A DNA stretch of 64,000 nt from Mycobacterium sp. MS1601 (GCF_001984215.1 NZ_CP019420.1:2914001-2978000); one strand, 5' to 3'; positions 1-8,645 are shown, numbered from the stretch's first letter. Translations and numbers: made by a program. Notes: generated from the sequence alone by a model not told the origin.

Positions 1-164
1 CCGGCGGTGAAAAGTAAGGTATCGCCGGGCAGGAACGGGAACAGTAGGCCAGTCTCGGTGAAGACGATGACGAAGACGCCCACCAGAACGGCAGAGGCGA
101 ACGGCCCGTGCTCGCCGAGCCAAAACATCGGATCCATGACCTCGGGCAACGCCATGGGTGTCAC
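1..164 (-). CDS. DedA family membrane protein (5' part only)
   Basis: Only the N-terminal ~54 residues are in the window; the gene runs off the left edge. The reverse strand reads MALPEVMDPMFWLGEHG, followed by a hydrophobic stretch and ETGLLFPFLPGDTLLFTAG. The sequence E(T/S)GLLFPFLPG(D/E)(S/T)LLF is the hallmark start of the DedA/SNARE-associated family, integral membrane proteins linked to lipid scrambling and proton-motive-force homeostasis. The closest type I recall is Rv0364 of M. tuberculosis. I place the start at GTG 164 (VTPMALPEV); ATG 155 is the alternative. The reading frame stays open further upstream, to about position 290, with coding-like composition, so a longer N terminus is possible. 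There is no obvious Shine-Dalgarno at either start. Confidence 0.85.
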   Translation of the reverse strand, partial: MTPMALPEVMDPMFWLGEHGPFASAVLVGVFVIVFTETGLLFPFLPGDTLLFTA

Positions 165-353
165 AACCGGCGAAACTACCTGTGCCACATTGCGGACGAG
201 GAAACGGCGTGCGAATGGAGCCAGGCGGTCAGCCTGCTCCTTCGACGGTCCACAGCACCGCAAGTGGCCTCCAGGACCGGAATTCAGGTGGCCGATTGTC
301 GACTGCCACCGAACTGAAACGTGTTACAGTTCGCCGATCCGAACGAGGGGCTG

Positions 354-1245
354 GTGACCGGAGTGCGTAGCAAGGCGACCTCGCTGTGGATCGTCACGTT
401 CGCCTATGCGGTGGCCGTCGCAGTGGCGGCAGGTTGGCTGATCTGGGGTCCGCAGACCGGTCGACTGTGGCTTGATGCGCTGGTGGCGGACCTGCTGGCC
501 ATGCTGGTGATCTTCGTATTCTCGCGTTCCTTCCGGAATTCCAGCTTCTACGATGCCTTCTGGAGTGTCATACCGCCGTTGCTACTTGCCTTCTGGTGGA
601 TCCGCGGGGATGGGGCAGCCGATCGGCTCCAATGCTGGCTCGTCGCCATAGTGGTGGTCTTGTGGGCCGTCCGGCTCACCGGTAACTGGGTGTACGCGTT
701 TCCCGGCCTGCACCACGAAGACTGGCGCTATCCGATGTTCAGGGAGAAAGCCGGCGCACTCGAATTCGTGGCCGATCTGGTTGCGATTCACCTCATTCCA
801 ACTCTTCAGGTGTTCCTGGCGATGCTGCCGGTGTACGTGGTGATGACCCGTCCGGGCGGTGATCTCCGATGGCTCACCGTGCTGGCCTTCGTGCTCGGTA
901 TCGCCGCGGTGGTGTTGGAGCTGGCCGCCGATGTCCAGATGCACCGCTTCGTCAAGTCCAGGGCGCCCGGAGCGGTGATGGACCGCGGTCTGTGGGCCTG
1001 GTCGCGCCACCCCAACTACTTCGGTGAGTTCACCTTTTGGCTGTCGTTGGCGCTTTTCGGTATCGCGGTCGCCCCTGCGGACTGGTGGTGGCTGTCACTG
1101 GGAGCTGTTGCGATGCTGGCCATGTTCCTGGGCGCCAGCATCCCGATGATGGAAGAACGCAGTTTGGGGCGGGCCCGACTACCAGGACGTCATCAACCGG
1201 GTGTCCCGGTTCGTGCCCCGCCCGCCGCGGAAAGTGCGTGCGTGA
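354..1245 (+). CDS. DUF1295 / steroid 5-alpha-reductase-like membrane protein, frameshifted near its 3' end
   Basis: Polytopic membrane protein with about seven hydrophobic segments and the DUF1295 motifs RLTGNW, HHEDWRY and GLWAWSRHPNYFGE. DUF1295 proteins belong to the steroid 5-alpha-reductase/ICMT membrane superfamily; the substrate here is unknown. Start taken as GTG 354 or GTG 363, because a GAGGGG Shine-Dalgarno lies at about 345-350. The natural C terminus (PDYQDVINRVSRFVPRPPRKVRA, ending at TGA 1243-1245) is in another frame. One extra G in the G/C run at about 1164-1175 shifts the frame, so the reading frame as written continues through the next gene to 2363 and encodes a ~670-residue fusion. 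After correction, the stop overlaps the next start as GTGA, the usual operon arrangement. A sequencing error or a real recent mutation are both possible. Confidence 0.8.
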
Positions 1246-2363
1246 CCGAGCGCCGCGTCCTGGTGGCGGGCCTGGGTGACACCGGAGTGCTCACTGCCAT
1301 TCGGTTGGCCCGAGACTTCGACGTCATCGGAATCTCGACGAAACCGGGACTGCTCAGCGGCCAAGAGCTCGGAGTAAGGCTGGCGCGGCCCGAGGCCTGG
1401 GCCCGCGACTACTGGATTCCCTTCGAGCGGTTCCGCGGCCTGGACCGGGTGCGGACCATCCAGGGCACCCTCACCGGCGCAGATCTCGACAGGAATTCGG
1501 TGACCGTCCGCCGGCCCGACGGCGACGATGTGACAGTCGGTTACGACGCCCTGGTGATCGCCACCGGTGTCACCAACGGCTTCTGGCGTAGGCCCACCAT
1601 CCAAACGGGCTCAGATATCGCCGGGGATCTGCGCGCCGCACACCAGCGGTTGGCCGCGGCCGACTCGGTGATGGTGCTCGGTGGCGGTGCGGCAGCGGTC
1701 AGCAGCGCGGCCAACCTCGCGGCGGTGTGGCCGCAGAAGACCGTGCATCTGTACTTCCCCGGTGAGCGGGCATTGCTCCAGCATCACCGTCGCATCTGGA
1801 ACACGGTGCGCCGCCGCCTCGTCGACAGCGGGGTCGTGTTGCATCCCGGTCACCGCGCCGTCGTCCCCGAGCGCTTCGGCTTCGACTCGATCACCGATCA
1901 GCCCGTGCACTGGAGCACCGGTCAGCCACCGGCGCGCGCCGACGCCGTGCTGTGGACCATCGGCGCGGTGACACCGAACACCGACTGGCTGCCCGCATCC
2001 TTGCTGGATGCGCAGGGCTATGTGCGGGTGCTGCCCGATCTGCAGGTACCCGAGACCTCCGGGGTGTTCGCCATCGGTGACGTCGCGGCCACCGATCCGC
2101 TGCGCAGCTCAGCACGCAACCGCGCCGACAAACTGTTGGCGCACAACGTAGCTGCGTGGTTTGCCGAAAAGCCGTTGCGGGATTACCGGCCGCCGAAACG
2201 CAAGTGGGGGTCGGTGCTGGGCGTGCAGGCGGACGGCCTCGAGGTGTTCGCACCGTCCGGGCACAGATTCCGCTTCCCGGCCTGGTCGATAGACCGCATT
2301 CTGCAGCCGTGGATCGTGCGCCGCGGAATCTACCGCGGCATCCGCGGACCAACGCGCTCCTAA
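1242..2363 (+). CDS. FAD-dependent NAD(P)H oxidoreductase, NDH-2/AMID-like
   Basis: 373 residues. Two-dinucleotide-binding-domain flavoprotein: an N-terminal FAD Rossmann motif VAGLGDTGVL (about residues 8-17), ALVIATGV (about 104-111), an NAD(P)-binding glycine cluster VMVLGGGAAAVSSA (about 144-157) and the FAD-contact motif VFAIGDVAATDPL near residue 285. There is no redox-active CxxxxC pair, which fits the type II NADH dehydrogenase / AIF-like branch rather than the disulfide reductases. Start GTG 1242 overlaps the restored stop of the DUF1295 gene (GTGA), so the two were probably one operon and cooperate in a redox step. Because of the upstream frameshift this frame is currently open from 321. 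The stop overlaps the convergent acyl-CoA dehydrogenase stop by 4 nt. Confidence 0.82.
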   Translation: MTERRVLVAGLGDTGVLTAIRLARDFDVIGISTKPGLLSGQELGVRLARPEAWARDYWIPFERFRGLDRVRTIQGTLTGADLDRNSVTVRRPDGDDVTVGYDALVIATGVTNGFWRRPTIQTGSDIAGDLRAAHQRLAAADSVMVLGGGAAAVSSAANLAAVWPQKTVHLYFPGERALLQHHRRIWNTVRRRLVDSGVVLHPGHRAVVPERFGFDSITDQPVHWSTGQPPARADAVLWTIGAVTPNTDWLPASLLDAQGYVRVLPDLQVPETSGVFAIGDVAATDPLRSSARNRADKLLAHNVAAWFAEKPLRDYRPPKRKWGSVLGVQADGLEVFAPSGHRFRFPAWSIDRILQPWIVRRGIYRGIRGPTRS

Positions 2364-3496
2364 GCGCCTGTGGCAACCCGCGGAACCCGTTCTGCCGCAG
2401 CTGTATCCAATACCATCGCCGCCACGCGGTCCCGGTGCTGCTCGGCTGAACCCAGTAACGCCGCATCGGTGGCCGCCCGCTTGAAGTACAGATGCGTCTG
2501 GTGTTCCCAGGTGAATCCGATACCGCCGAGCACCTGCACGGTGTCGGCGGCGATCCTGGCCGCCGCGGCCGAGCATGTTGCCTGCGCGATGGCGGCCGAC
2601 AACTCGGCGTCGTCGCTGCCGTCGGACAGCGCCCACGCCGCGTGATACGCCGTGGAGCGGGCATGCTCGGCGTCCACCAGCATGTCAGCCAGTCGGTGTT
2701 TGACGGCCTGGAACGAGCCGATTGGCCTGCCGAACTGCAGGCGATTCTTGGCGTAGTCGACAGCCAGATTCAGCAGGTGAGCGGCGATGCCGACTTGCTC
2801 GACGGCCAGCAGTGTGGCCCCGACCTGCAGTGCGTGGGTGATCACCCGCGTCGCCTCGGTGGGGCCGGCGATCAATTGCGCTGGTGCGGAATCGAACCGC
2901 ACCGTCGCCTGCGGACGGGTCAGATCCAGGGTGACCAGCTCGGTGCGGTCGGTGGCCGAGCCGTCGACGGTGTACAGCGCTGTCCCGTCCGGGCCTGTCG
3001 CGGCAACCAGTAGTGCGTCGGCCGTGCCGGCATCGACTACGCGCTCGACGGTGCCCGAGACGGTTGCGCCGTCGGAGGTGACTGTTGTGGAGTCCAATGT
3101 GGCTGCGCGATCGGCGATAGCGAAGGCCGCGGTGCGGCGGCCTTCCACCAGATCGGCCAGCAACGCATCGCGTTCCGGTGAGGCGGGGGCGGCCACCAAC
3201 GCCGGAATCGACAGGAAGACGGTGCCGAACAGCGGACCGCAGGCCAGCGCCGCGCCCATTTCCTCGACAGCCACCGCCTGGTCGACCAGCGTGCCGCCGG
3301 CGCCGCCCTGATCTTCGGGGGCCGACAGACCGAGCACCCCGAGTTCGGTGCCCAGGCGTTGCCACACCTTGAGGTCGAATCGTGGTGTCGACTCCATGAG
3401 TCGGCGCACCGTCTGCTCGTCGAAGTTGTCGCCGCAGAACTTGCGGACCGCTTGGCGCAGCTCCTGTTGCTCTTCGGAAAAGACGTACTCAGCCAC
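2360..3496 (-). CDS. Acyl-CoA dehydrogenase (FadE family, small subunit type)
   Basis: 378 residues, normal length for an acyl-CoA dehydrogenase. Order: N-terminal helical domain (EEQQELRQAVRKFCGDNF), degenerate middle beta domain, C-terminal helical domain with QFGRPIGSFQAVKHRLADM and LGGIGFTWEHQTHLYFKRA. Start GTG 3496 (VAEYVFSEEQQ) has an AAGGAG Shine-Dalgarno about six bases upstream and overlaps the end of the upstream fadE by 8 nt. Paired FadE genes of this kind in mycobacteria often encode the two chains of an alpha2beta2 dehydrogenase acting on steroid side chains or rings (family knowledge). The middle domain is poorly conserved, as in the partner chain of such complexes, so this chain may not be active alone. 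It oxidises acyl-CoA at C2-C3 with FAD in the cytoplasm. Confidence 0.88.
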   Translation of the reverse strand: MAEYVFSEEQQELRQAVRKFCGDNFDEQTVRRLMESTPRFDLKVWQRLGTELGVLGLSAPEDQGGAGGTLVDQAVAVEEMGAALACGPLFGTVFLSIPALVAAPASPERDALLADLVEGRRTAAFAIADRAATLDSTTVTSDGATVSGTVERVVDAGTADALLVAATGPDGTALYTVDGSATDRTELVTLDLTRPQATVRFDSAPAQLIAGPTEATRVITHALQVGATLLAVEQVGIAAHLLNLAVDYAKNRLQFGRPIGSFQAVKHRLADMLVDAEHARSTAYHAAWALSDGSDDAELSAAIAQATCSAAAARIAADTVQVLGGIGFTWEHQTHLYFKRAATDAALLGSAEQHRDRVAAMVLDTAAAERVPRVATGA

Positions 3497-4682
3497 GGGG
3501 GATCTCCTTCCAGGGCATACCGGCATCGGCGCGCAGATCACCGGGCAGCCCCAGCACCCGCTCACCCAGGATGTTGCGCATGACGTCCGAGGTGCCACCC
3601 TCGATGGTGTTGGCTCGGCTACGCAGGAACCGCTGTTGCACCGGGCCGCGCCAGTCCGCCTGGTCGTCCTCGTGTAGCAGGTCGTAGGTGTGGTACAGAA
3701 CCCCTTCTGCGCCAAGCAGATCCATGCACCACTGGTAGATATGCTGGTTCAGCTCGGCGCCCACCAGCTTGCCGATGGACCCTTCGGGACCGGGTCCGCC
3801 CACGCCGGCCGAGGCCCGCGAGCGCTCCGAGGTCAGCCGCTGCGCCTCTGCGCGCAACCACAGCTGGGTGAGCCGGTCACGCAGCACCGGGGTCTGCAGG
3901 TCGGGACGCGACGCCCACAGCGCGGTGGCGTCGGCGATGGTGCCTGCTCCGCGGCGTGTTCCGCTGCCGCCCAGGGCGCTGCGCTCGTTCATCAGGGTGG
4001 TCATCGCGACGCGCCAGCCGTCGTTCACGGCGCCGAGGCGCATGGTGTCCGGGATGCGGGCGTCGGTGAAGTAGACCTCGTTGAACTCGGCCTGCCCGGT
4101 CATCTGCCGCAGCGGGCGGGTCTCGACACCGGGGGAGTGCATGTCGATGACGAAGTACGTCAGCCCCTTGTGCTTGGGCAGGTCCGGGTCGGTGCGGGCC
4201 AGCAGCAGCCCCCAGCGGGCGCGGTGGGCCAGCGACGTCCACACCTTCTGACCGTTGATCACCCAGTCGTCCCCGTCCTTCACCGCGGACGTCGCCAAAC
4301 CGGCCAGGTCCGAGCCCGCACCCGGCTCGGAGAACAGCTGGCACCAGATGTGCTCGGTGGTGGCCAGTGGCCGCAGTAGCCGCTGTTTCACCTCGTCGGT
4401 CTGAGCGTGCTCACGGACCGTCGGCGCCGCCATCCCGTAGCCCATCGGATTGAGCCCCAGCGGGACCGGGCCGCCGGCGCCCTGCAGGATGCGGTCGGCC
4501 ACGGCCTGTAGCCCCCGCGACACCCCGAGGCCGCCCTGGCCCTGCGGGAAGTGCACCCAGGACAGGCCGGCGTCGAAGCATGCGCCGAGAAACTCCTGGA
4601 CCGGGACGGACTTGGGGTGGTGCTCGGCCACCACCCCGCGGGCCAACTCGGCGACCCGCTCCTCGTCAGATGTGGTGCTCAT
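3489..4682 (-). CDS. Acyl-CoA dehydrogenase (FadE family)
   Basis: 397 residues. Contains the flavin/substrate motifs WCQLFSEPGAGSDLAGL (about residues 130-145), VINGQKVWTSLAHRARWGLLLART and the C-terminal EGGTSDVMRNILGERVLGLP, typical of the larger FadE type that acts on bulky acyl-CoA substrates. First gene of the fadE pair; its stop lies 8 nt inside the next gene. Start ATG 4682, with GTG 4685 immediately before it as the alternative. A 24-bp imperfect palindrome 13 to 36 nt upstream of the start is the likely operator. Predicted partner of the downstream FadE in a heteromeric complex for beta-oxidation of steroid or branched lipid thioesters; the substrate cannot be read from sequence. 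Confidence 0.9.
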   Translation of the reverse strand: MSTTSDEERVAELARGVVAEHHPKSVPVQEFLGACFDAGLSWVHFPQGQGGLGVSRGLQAVADRILQGAGGPVPLGLNPMGYGMAAPTVREHAQTDEVKQRLLRPLATTEHIWCQLFSEPGAGSDLAGLATSAVKDGDDWVINGQKVWTSLAHRARWGLLLARTDPDLPKHKGLTYFVIDMHSPGVETRPLRQMTGQAEFNEVYFTDARIPDTMRLGAVNDGWRVAMTTLMNERSALGGSGTRRGAGTIADATALWASRPDLQTPVLRDRLTQLWLRAEAQRLTSERSRASAGVGGPGPEGSIGKLVGAELNQHIYQWCMDLLGAEGVLYHTYDLLHEDDQADWRGPVQQRFLRSRANTIEGGTSDVMRNILGERVLGLPGDLRADAGMPWKEIPRG

Positions 4683-4694
4683 CACGCCACCATA

Positions 4695-4718
4695 GGAAAT
4701 TGACTTGCGTCAACTTTC
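4695..4718. promoter_or_regulatory. Palindromic operator upstream of the fadE pair
   Basis: Read on the minus strand, the core is TTGAC-GCAA-GTCAA, perfect 5-bp arms around a 4-nt centre at 4700-4713. It extends outward as GAAAg...tTTCc with 8 of 10 symmetric positions matching. It sits 13-36 nt upstream of the fadE start, where a repressor would overlap the promoter. Size and symmetry suit a TetR-type dimer. It does not match the KstR box (TnnAACnnGTTnnA) found elsewhere in this window. Confidence 0.55.
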
Positions 4719-4745
4719 GCCGGGGTCGCTGTTCTCGTCGCGAGC

Positions 4746-5981
4746 TCAGCGGAGCGGGATCTCGCGGGCGATGGTGTCGAGTAGCGCGGTGTACCTGCCC
4801 GCTTCGGGGTGCCCGCTGGGCTTGCCGCTGCTGACCACTGCGGCGGCCAGATCGCGGGAAGGGTCGGCCCACACTGCGATGTCGGTCAGCCCGGTGTGCC
4901 CGAAGGCTGCAGCGGCGTCACGACCGAACGGCCCGAACCGCTTGGAGCCCAACATGTATCCGGTGCCCCAACGCATCGGCTTCAGCCCGACGGCCAAGTC
5001 GGGACGCAGGCGTCGGGCTTCGGCGCTGGCGGCGCGCAAGGTCTGCGGCGAGAGCACCTCAACCCCGTCGAGTTCGCCTCCGCGGACCAAGATCTCGGCG
5101 AACCGGGACAGCTCGCAGGCATTGGACACAGTGCTCGACGACGGGATGACGCTGGTGAGGAACTCACGCGTGTTGGAGAACGGGATGATGCGCTGCGGCG
5201 TGCCGCCGACAGCGATCTTGAACGCCTTGGCAATCGGTGCGGGCAGCGGTTTGCCGGTGACATGGCTGGGCGCCACGAGTGGGACATCGTCCGGTGCCAC
5301 ACCGTAGTTGGTCCAGCGGAAACCGAGGGGATCCAGGATTTCGGTGGCCAGGATCTCGCGGATGTCGCGTCCGGTGGCGGCCGAGACGATCTCACGCATC
5401 AGCGGTCCCCACGTCAGCCCGTGGTAGATGTGCACCAGGCCGGGCCGGTAGACGGGTTTGAGCTTGCCCAGCATCTCGCGGGCGTACTCGCTGTCATTCA
5501 TGCGCTTGAGGTCCACCCGCGGACCGGTGGCGAACGGCACCCCGGCACTGTGGGTCATCACGTGCCGGATGGTGGTGCGATCTTTGCCGTGGCTGGTGTA
5601 GGTCGGCAGGTAGTCACACACCCGGTCGTCGAGGGAGAATTCGCCGCGCTCGACGAGCATGTGCACCACCGTGGTGGTGATGGCCTTGGCGGCGGAGTAG
5701 ACGCAGAACGGCGTGGCGGTGGTGACGGGGATCTTCTCGGCACCGGGTTGGTCGGCGGGGCCGTTGCCCCAGCCGTGGCCGATGGCGCGGTTGAGCACCA
5801 CCCGGCCGCGATGACGCAGGCACACCTGGATGGCCGGATGCATCCCCGCGGCGTACCAGTATCGGGCTGCCGACCAGATGCGATTCAGTGCATCCGGGTG
5901 GAGGCTGCCCGGGTGCTCGTCGCCGGTATCGGTGACGGAGTCCAGGTCGGCCGGTACGGCGATCCGACCGTCGGCAGTCAT
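4746..5981 (-). CDS. Serine hydrolase of the class C beta-lactamase / esterase fold
   Basis: 411 residues. The Ser-x-x-Lys catalytic motif is FCVYSAAKAITTTVVHML, with the nucleophile Ser about residue 96. The family Tyr may be that of TSHGKDRTTIRHVMTHSAG or the YHGLTWG region, and the C-terminal FGHTGLTDIAVWADP (HxG class) replaces KTG. These proteins are mostly esterases or D-Ala peptidases; mycobacterial members (LipE/LipL type) are lipases rather than antibiotic-degrading enzymes (family knowledge). There is no signal peptide, so it should be cytoplasmic or membrane-associated. Start ATG 5981 overlaps the stop of the secreted-protein gene by one base (TGATG), implying translational coupling. 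Confidence 0.85.
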   Translation of the reverse strand: MTADGRIAVPADLDSVTDTGDEHPGSLHPDALNRIWSAARYWYAAGMHPAIQVCLRHRGRVVLNRAIGHGWGNGPADQPGAEKIPVTTATPFCVYSAAKAITTTVVHMLVERGEFSLDDRVCDYLPTYTSHGKDRTTIRHVMTHSAGVPFATGPRVDLKRMNDSEYAREMLGKLKPVYRPGLVHIYHGLTWGPLMREIVSAATGRDIREILATEILDPLGFRWTNYGVAPDDVPLVAPSHVTGKPLPAPIAKAFKIAVGGTPQRIIPFSNTREFLTSVIPSSSTVSNACELSRFAEILVRGGELDGVEVLSPQTLRAASAEARRLRPDLAVGLKPMRWGTGYMLGSKRFGPFGRDAAAAFGHTGLTDIAVWADPSRDLAAAVVSSGKPSGHPEAGRYTALLDTIAREIPLR

Positions 5982-6448
5982 CAGGGAGTGGGTGTGGCGG
6001 GGGCTTCTGCGGGTGCGGGAGCCGACGGCGCGGGCGGCGTCTTGGGACCGGTCAGAACCCGTCCCAGCTGGCTCAACACATCCAGAGGGGACGCGGGGGC
6101 GGGCAGGCAGCCAGGAGCGCAGTCGGTCTTCTGCCACGGCTGGCAGCCGTTGGTGGTGAAGGTGGTGTCGGTGGCCTCGATCTGCACGGCTTGAGCCTTC
6201 TTGCTCATGGCGTTGTCCAGGATCTCGTCGCCGCCGACGCGCTTCCAGTAGCAGGCGTCGCCTTCGACGGGACCGGCAGTCTGCCAGGTGCCAGGAGCGA
6301 TGTCGGTGCCCACGGCATAGGTGCCCCCGGAATCGATGCTGGTCTTCGGCCCATCCGGAGCGGGTGTGGGCTGGGGTTCGGCGTATGCGGTGCCGGCCGC
6401 ACACAGACCCACGAGCGCCAGTGCCGATAGCGATGCCGCCGATTTCAT
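5981..6448 (-). CDS. Small secreted protein of unknown function
   Basis: 155 residues from ATG 6448 (MKSAASLSALALVGLCAAGTAYA), a clear Sec signal peptide with predicted cleavage after AYA. The mature protein has a central region GTYAVGTDIAPGTWQTAGP...CYWKRV and TTFTTNGCQPWQK, a pattern of small exported actinobacterial domains (xDIaPGTW...CyWkR), then a low-complexity Pro/Ala tail. The mature region has Cys near residues 72, 107, 115 and 119, which could form disulfides outside the cell. GTG 6457 and TTG 6466 are alternative starts; a GGAGA lies immediately before ATG 6448. One-base overlap with the downstream hydrolase suggests an operon. No specific function can be assigned. Confidence 0.75.
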   Translation of the reverse strand: MKSAASLSALALVGLCAAGTAYAEPQPTPAPDGPKTSIDSGGTYAVGTDIAPGTWQTAGPVEGDACYWKRVGGDEILDNAMSKKAQAVQIEATDTTFTTNGCQPWQKTDCAPGCLPAPASPLDVLSQLGRVLTGPKTPPAPSAPAPAEAPATPTP

Positions 6449-6499
6449 TCTCCACACAACCGACAAGGGTAGACGAGCTAACTGAGAGAAGACACCGCT

Positions 6500-7219
6500 C
6501 TAGGCGCCGCGAGAGGTGGCGGTGCTCACCCGCAGCACGGGCCACCCCGCGTCGGCAGCGGTAGCCGCCAGCGTCCGGCGCGGGTTCACCGGGCGCGGAT
6601 TGCCCACCAACCGCATCGACGGCAGATCCTCCTCGCCGTCGGAGTAGAAGTAGCTCGACTGAAGTTCCAGTTGATGCTGCTCGCTGAACGTCAGCAGCGC
6701 CTCGGCTTTGCGGGTGCCCCAGATGATGGGTCTTTTGATGTCGCCGGTGAGCCGGCCGTCGGCATCCACCGCGAAGTGGTTGCAGAGCACGTGGGTGATG
6801 CCGAGCGACCGCGCCAGGGCATCGATGTGGATGTTGAGCGCCGAGGTCAGGATCACGACCGTGTGGCCTCGCCGTTGGTGTGCGGCGACGACGTCGCGCA
6901 TCTGCGGGAACATCCTGGACTCGATGCGTCGGGTGAACAGGTCAGCGCCCAACACGTCCAAGTCGGCCAGCGATTCACCTCGCAGGTATCCGGCTGCGCG
7001 TACCACCAGGCGTTCGAACTCCATGCGGCCCAGGCGATACCGGGTGGCGGCCTCCACGATGCCGAGTACTTCGCCGATTCTGGCTTGCCGCCGCTTGATG
7101 CGATGCCCCGCGTGCGGCACCGCGGTGAACCCGTCCACCAGTGTGCCGTCGACGTCGAAAAACGCGCCGACGTGTGGGCCTTGCGGTCCCTCGGAGACCG
7201 CGTCCGTCGCGGATTCCAT
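6500..7219 (-). CDS. HAD-IB family phosphatase
   Basis: 239 residues. HAD motif I is FFDVDGTLVDG (nucleophile Asp and general acid Asp at about residues 22 and 24), motif II VVILTSA (about 123), the motif III lysine is probably in the GTRKAEALL region, and motif IV YFYSDGEEDLPSM. The HAD-IB subfamily (SerB-like, and the phosphatase half of mycobacterial acyltransferase fusions) hydrolyses small phosphomonoesters; the substrate is not predictable. Start ATG 7219. The gene lies 51 nt upstream of the secreted-protein gene on the same strand, so it may lead that operon. Confidence 0.85.
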   Translation of the reverse strand: MESATDAVSEGPQGPHVGAFFDVDGTLVDGFTAVPHAGHRIKRRQARIGEVLGIVEAATRYRLGRMEFERLVVRAAGYLRGESLADLDVLGADLFTRRIESRMFPQMRDVVAAHQRRGHTVVILTSALNIHIDALARSLGITHVLCNHFAVDADGRLTGDIKRPIIWGTRKAEALLTFSEQHQLELQSSYFYSDGEEDLPSMRLVGNPRPVNPRRTLAATAADAGWPVLRVSTATSRGA

Positions 7220-7508
7220 GGGCTGATCCTCCGGCAGATGACGAGGTTGCCCAGACTACCGTCGATCGCCAAAGGCAGCCGAGACTGCGTCAGTTCGTTT
7301 GCCAAAGATGCTTGCCAATTGCTTCACATCGCAAAGGCTGCCCGTCGTCTGGAAACGCGGGATGAGCGTCAGCGCATCGAGCAGGGATTACTGATGAATC
7401 TATAGGGCGGAGCTGGGTCCTATAGTTGGTTGCTGGCCAGACGGACTCGGTTTGCCGGCCAACCGAGCTGGCCGATGTTGGTTCTGTTGCCGCTGACGGG
7501 AGTGGCGA
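7220..7508. other. Divergent intergenic region and GGDEF gene leader
   Basis: 289 nt between the divergent HAD and diguanylate cyclase genes. Two TTGCCAA direct repeats lie at 7299-7305 and 7312-7318. Two CTATAG hexamers lie at 7400-7405 and 7420-7425; TATAGT at 7421-7426 is a reasonable mycobacterial -10 for the rightward gene. An inverted repeat CTCGGTT-N8-AACCGAG (7446-7467) would fold in the leader of the cyclase mRNA, and GGGAG at about 7498-7502 is the Shine-Dalgarno for GTG 7509. I could not match the leader to a c-di-GMP riboswitch. Confidence 0.4.
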
Positions 7509-8615
7509 GTGGAGTACTCGAGAAGTGTGGCGCTGTTCGGCCGCCTCGTCCACGACTGGTGGAGCGAGCCGGTCGACTATGCCGCACAGGTGCAGTACTT
7601 CAGCAAGCGGTCAATCGCGACGGCGGTCCAGGTGCTCATCGGCCTGGGAACGGGCCTGAACGCGGTGATCTCAGCCGTTGTCTTGCTGCCTTCCGCCACC
7701 AACTCGGGGTCGCGGTTTGCCGTTGCGGTGTTTGTCGCGTTACAGCTCTTCTGGGCGTGGGTTTGGTGTCGCGGCCCTTGGCCGCCGCGGTGGGCGTCGG
7801 GTGCGTTCGTCGCCACCGCCGACATCGCGATCACCGTGATGGTCCTGCTCGATGCGAGTTGGGCGACAGGCCTGTTCGGGTTGAGCTTCTACACCATGCT
7901 CTCGGTGTACCTGATCTTCTTCGAGGGCCCCAAAGCGCTTGTGGCGCACATAACGTGGATTCTTGCGACAACGGCAGCCCTGGCCATTCGGATCGGCCTT
8001 GCCGCGCAGTTCGATGTTGCCGGATTCGCTGCAATGACACTGCTTCCGGTGGCGCTCATCGTCGGGACACCCCTGGGCATACAAGCCGCGATCTGGGCTC
8101 TTCGCAAGGACGCCAATGAGTCCATCAGCGATCCGCTGACCGGTCTGCTCAACCGGCGCGGCCTGCACATGCAGTTTGCCGACCTCCTGCACAATGTCAC
8201 CACAACGGAGGCCGAGGTGACCGTGATGGTCATCGACCTGGATCGCTTCAAGGTGATCAATGACAACTTCGGACACACGGTGGGCGACGGGGTTCTGATA
8301 GGCACCGCGCGGCGCATCAAGTCCTCAGTGCGGGGAACTGCGCTGGTAGCGCGGGTAGGCGGCGAAGAATTTGTTGTCGTCGACCTGGCTTCGGGCTGGC
8401 GGGCCCATCACGACCTCGATCGCGTCAGACTGGCAATCGCCGCTCAGACCGACTACGCCATCACCGCAAGCGTCGGCGTGACCGGCGTGGCTGTCGCCAA
8501 CTTTGTTGCCCCAGGCGGTGATCCTGCTGCGTTGCTCGATGCCACCATCGAGCGGGCTGACCAGGCGATGTTCATCGCGAAACGCAACGGCGGTAATGCA
8601 ACAGAGCTGCTCTAG
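7509..8615 (+). CDS. Membrane-bound diguanylate cyclase (GGDEF domain)
   Basis: 368 residues. An N-terminal half with about six transmembrane helices (residues ~35-200) is followed by a GGDEF domain: DPLTGLLNRRGLHMQ, VIDLDRFKVINDNFGHTVGD and the active loop ARVGGEEFVVV. GGEEF is a catalytically competent variant, so the protein should make cyclic di-GMP from two GTP. I see no RxxD inhibitory site five residues before the loop, so product inhibition may be absent. The membrane part is not a recognised sensor domain. Start GTG 7509 with GGGAG about six bases upstream; the leader carries a hairpin. A second, degenerate GGDEF protein of similar layout lies at 17137-18270. Confidence 0.9.
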   Translation: MEYSRSVALFGRLVHDWWSEPVDYAAQVQYFSKRSIATAVQVLIGLGTGLNAVISAVVLLPSATNSGSRFAVAVFVALQLFWAWVWCRGPWPPRWASGAFVATADIAITVMVLLDASWATGLFGLSFYTMLSVYLIFFEGPKALVAHITWILATTAALAIRIGLAAQFDVAGFAAMTLLPVALIVGTPLGIQAAIWALRKDANESISDPLTGLLNRRGLHMQFADLLHNVTTTEAEVTVMVIDLDRFKVINDNFGHTVGDGVLIGTARRIKSSVRGTALVARVGGEEFVVVDLASGWRAHHDLDRVRLAIAAQTDYAITASVGVTGVAVANFVAPGGDPAALLDATIERADQAMFIAKRNGGNATELL

Positions 8616-8645
8616 TTCTGCTGCGTCTGAGATTCAGACAATTCG

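Noticed and set aside
4809..6194. Long open frame on the plus strand opposite the beta-lactamase-fold gene
   Set aside because: It has no recognisable domain, is rich in Gly/Arg/His and mirrors the codon bias of the true gene on the other strand.
7400..7425. Two CTATAG hexamers as possible ends of a mobile element
   Set aside because: No transposase, target duplication or longer inverted repeat is associated; a promoter role fits better.
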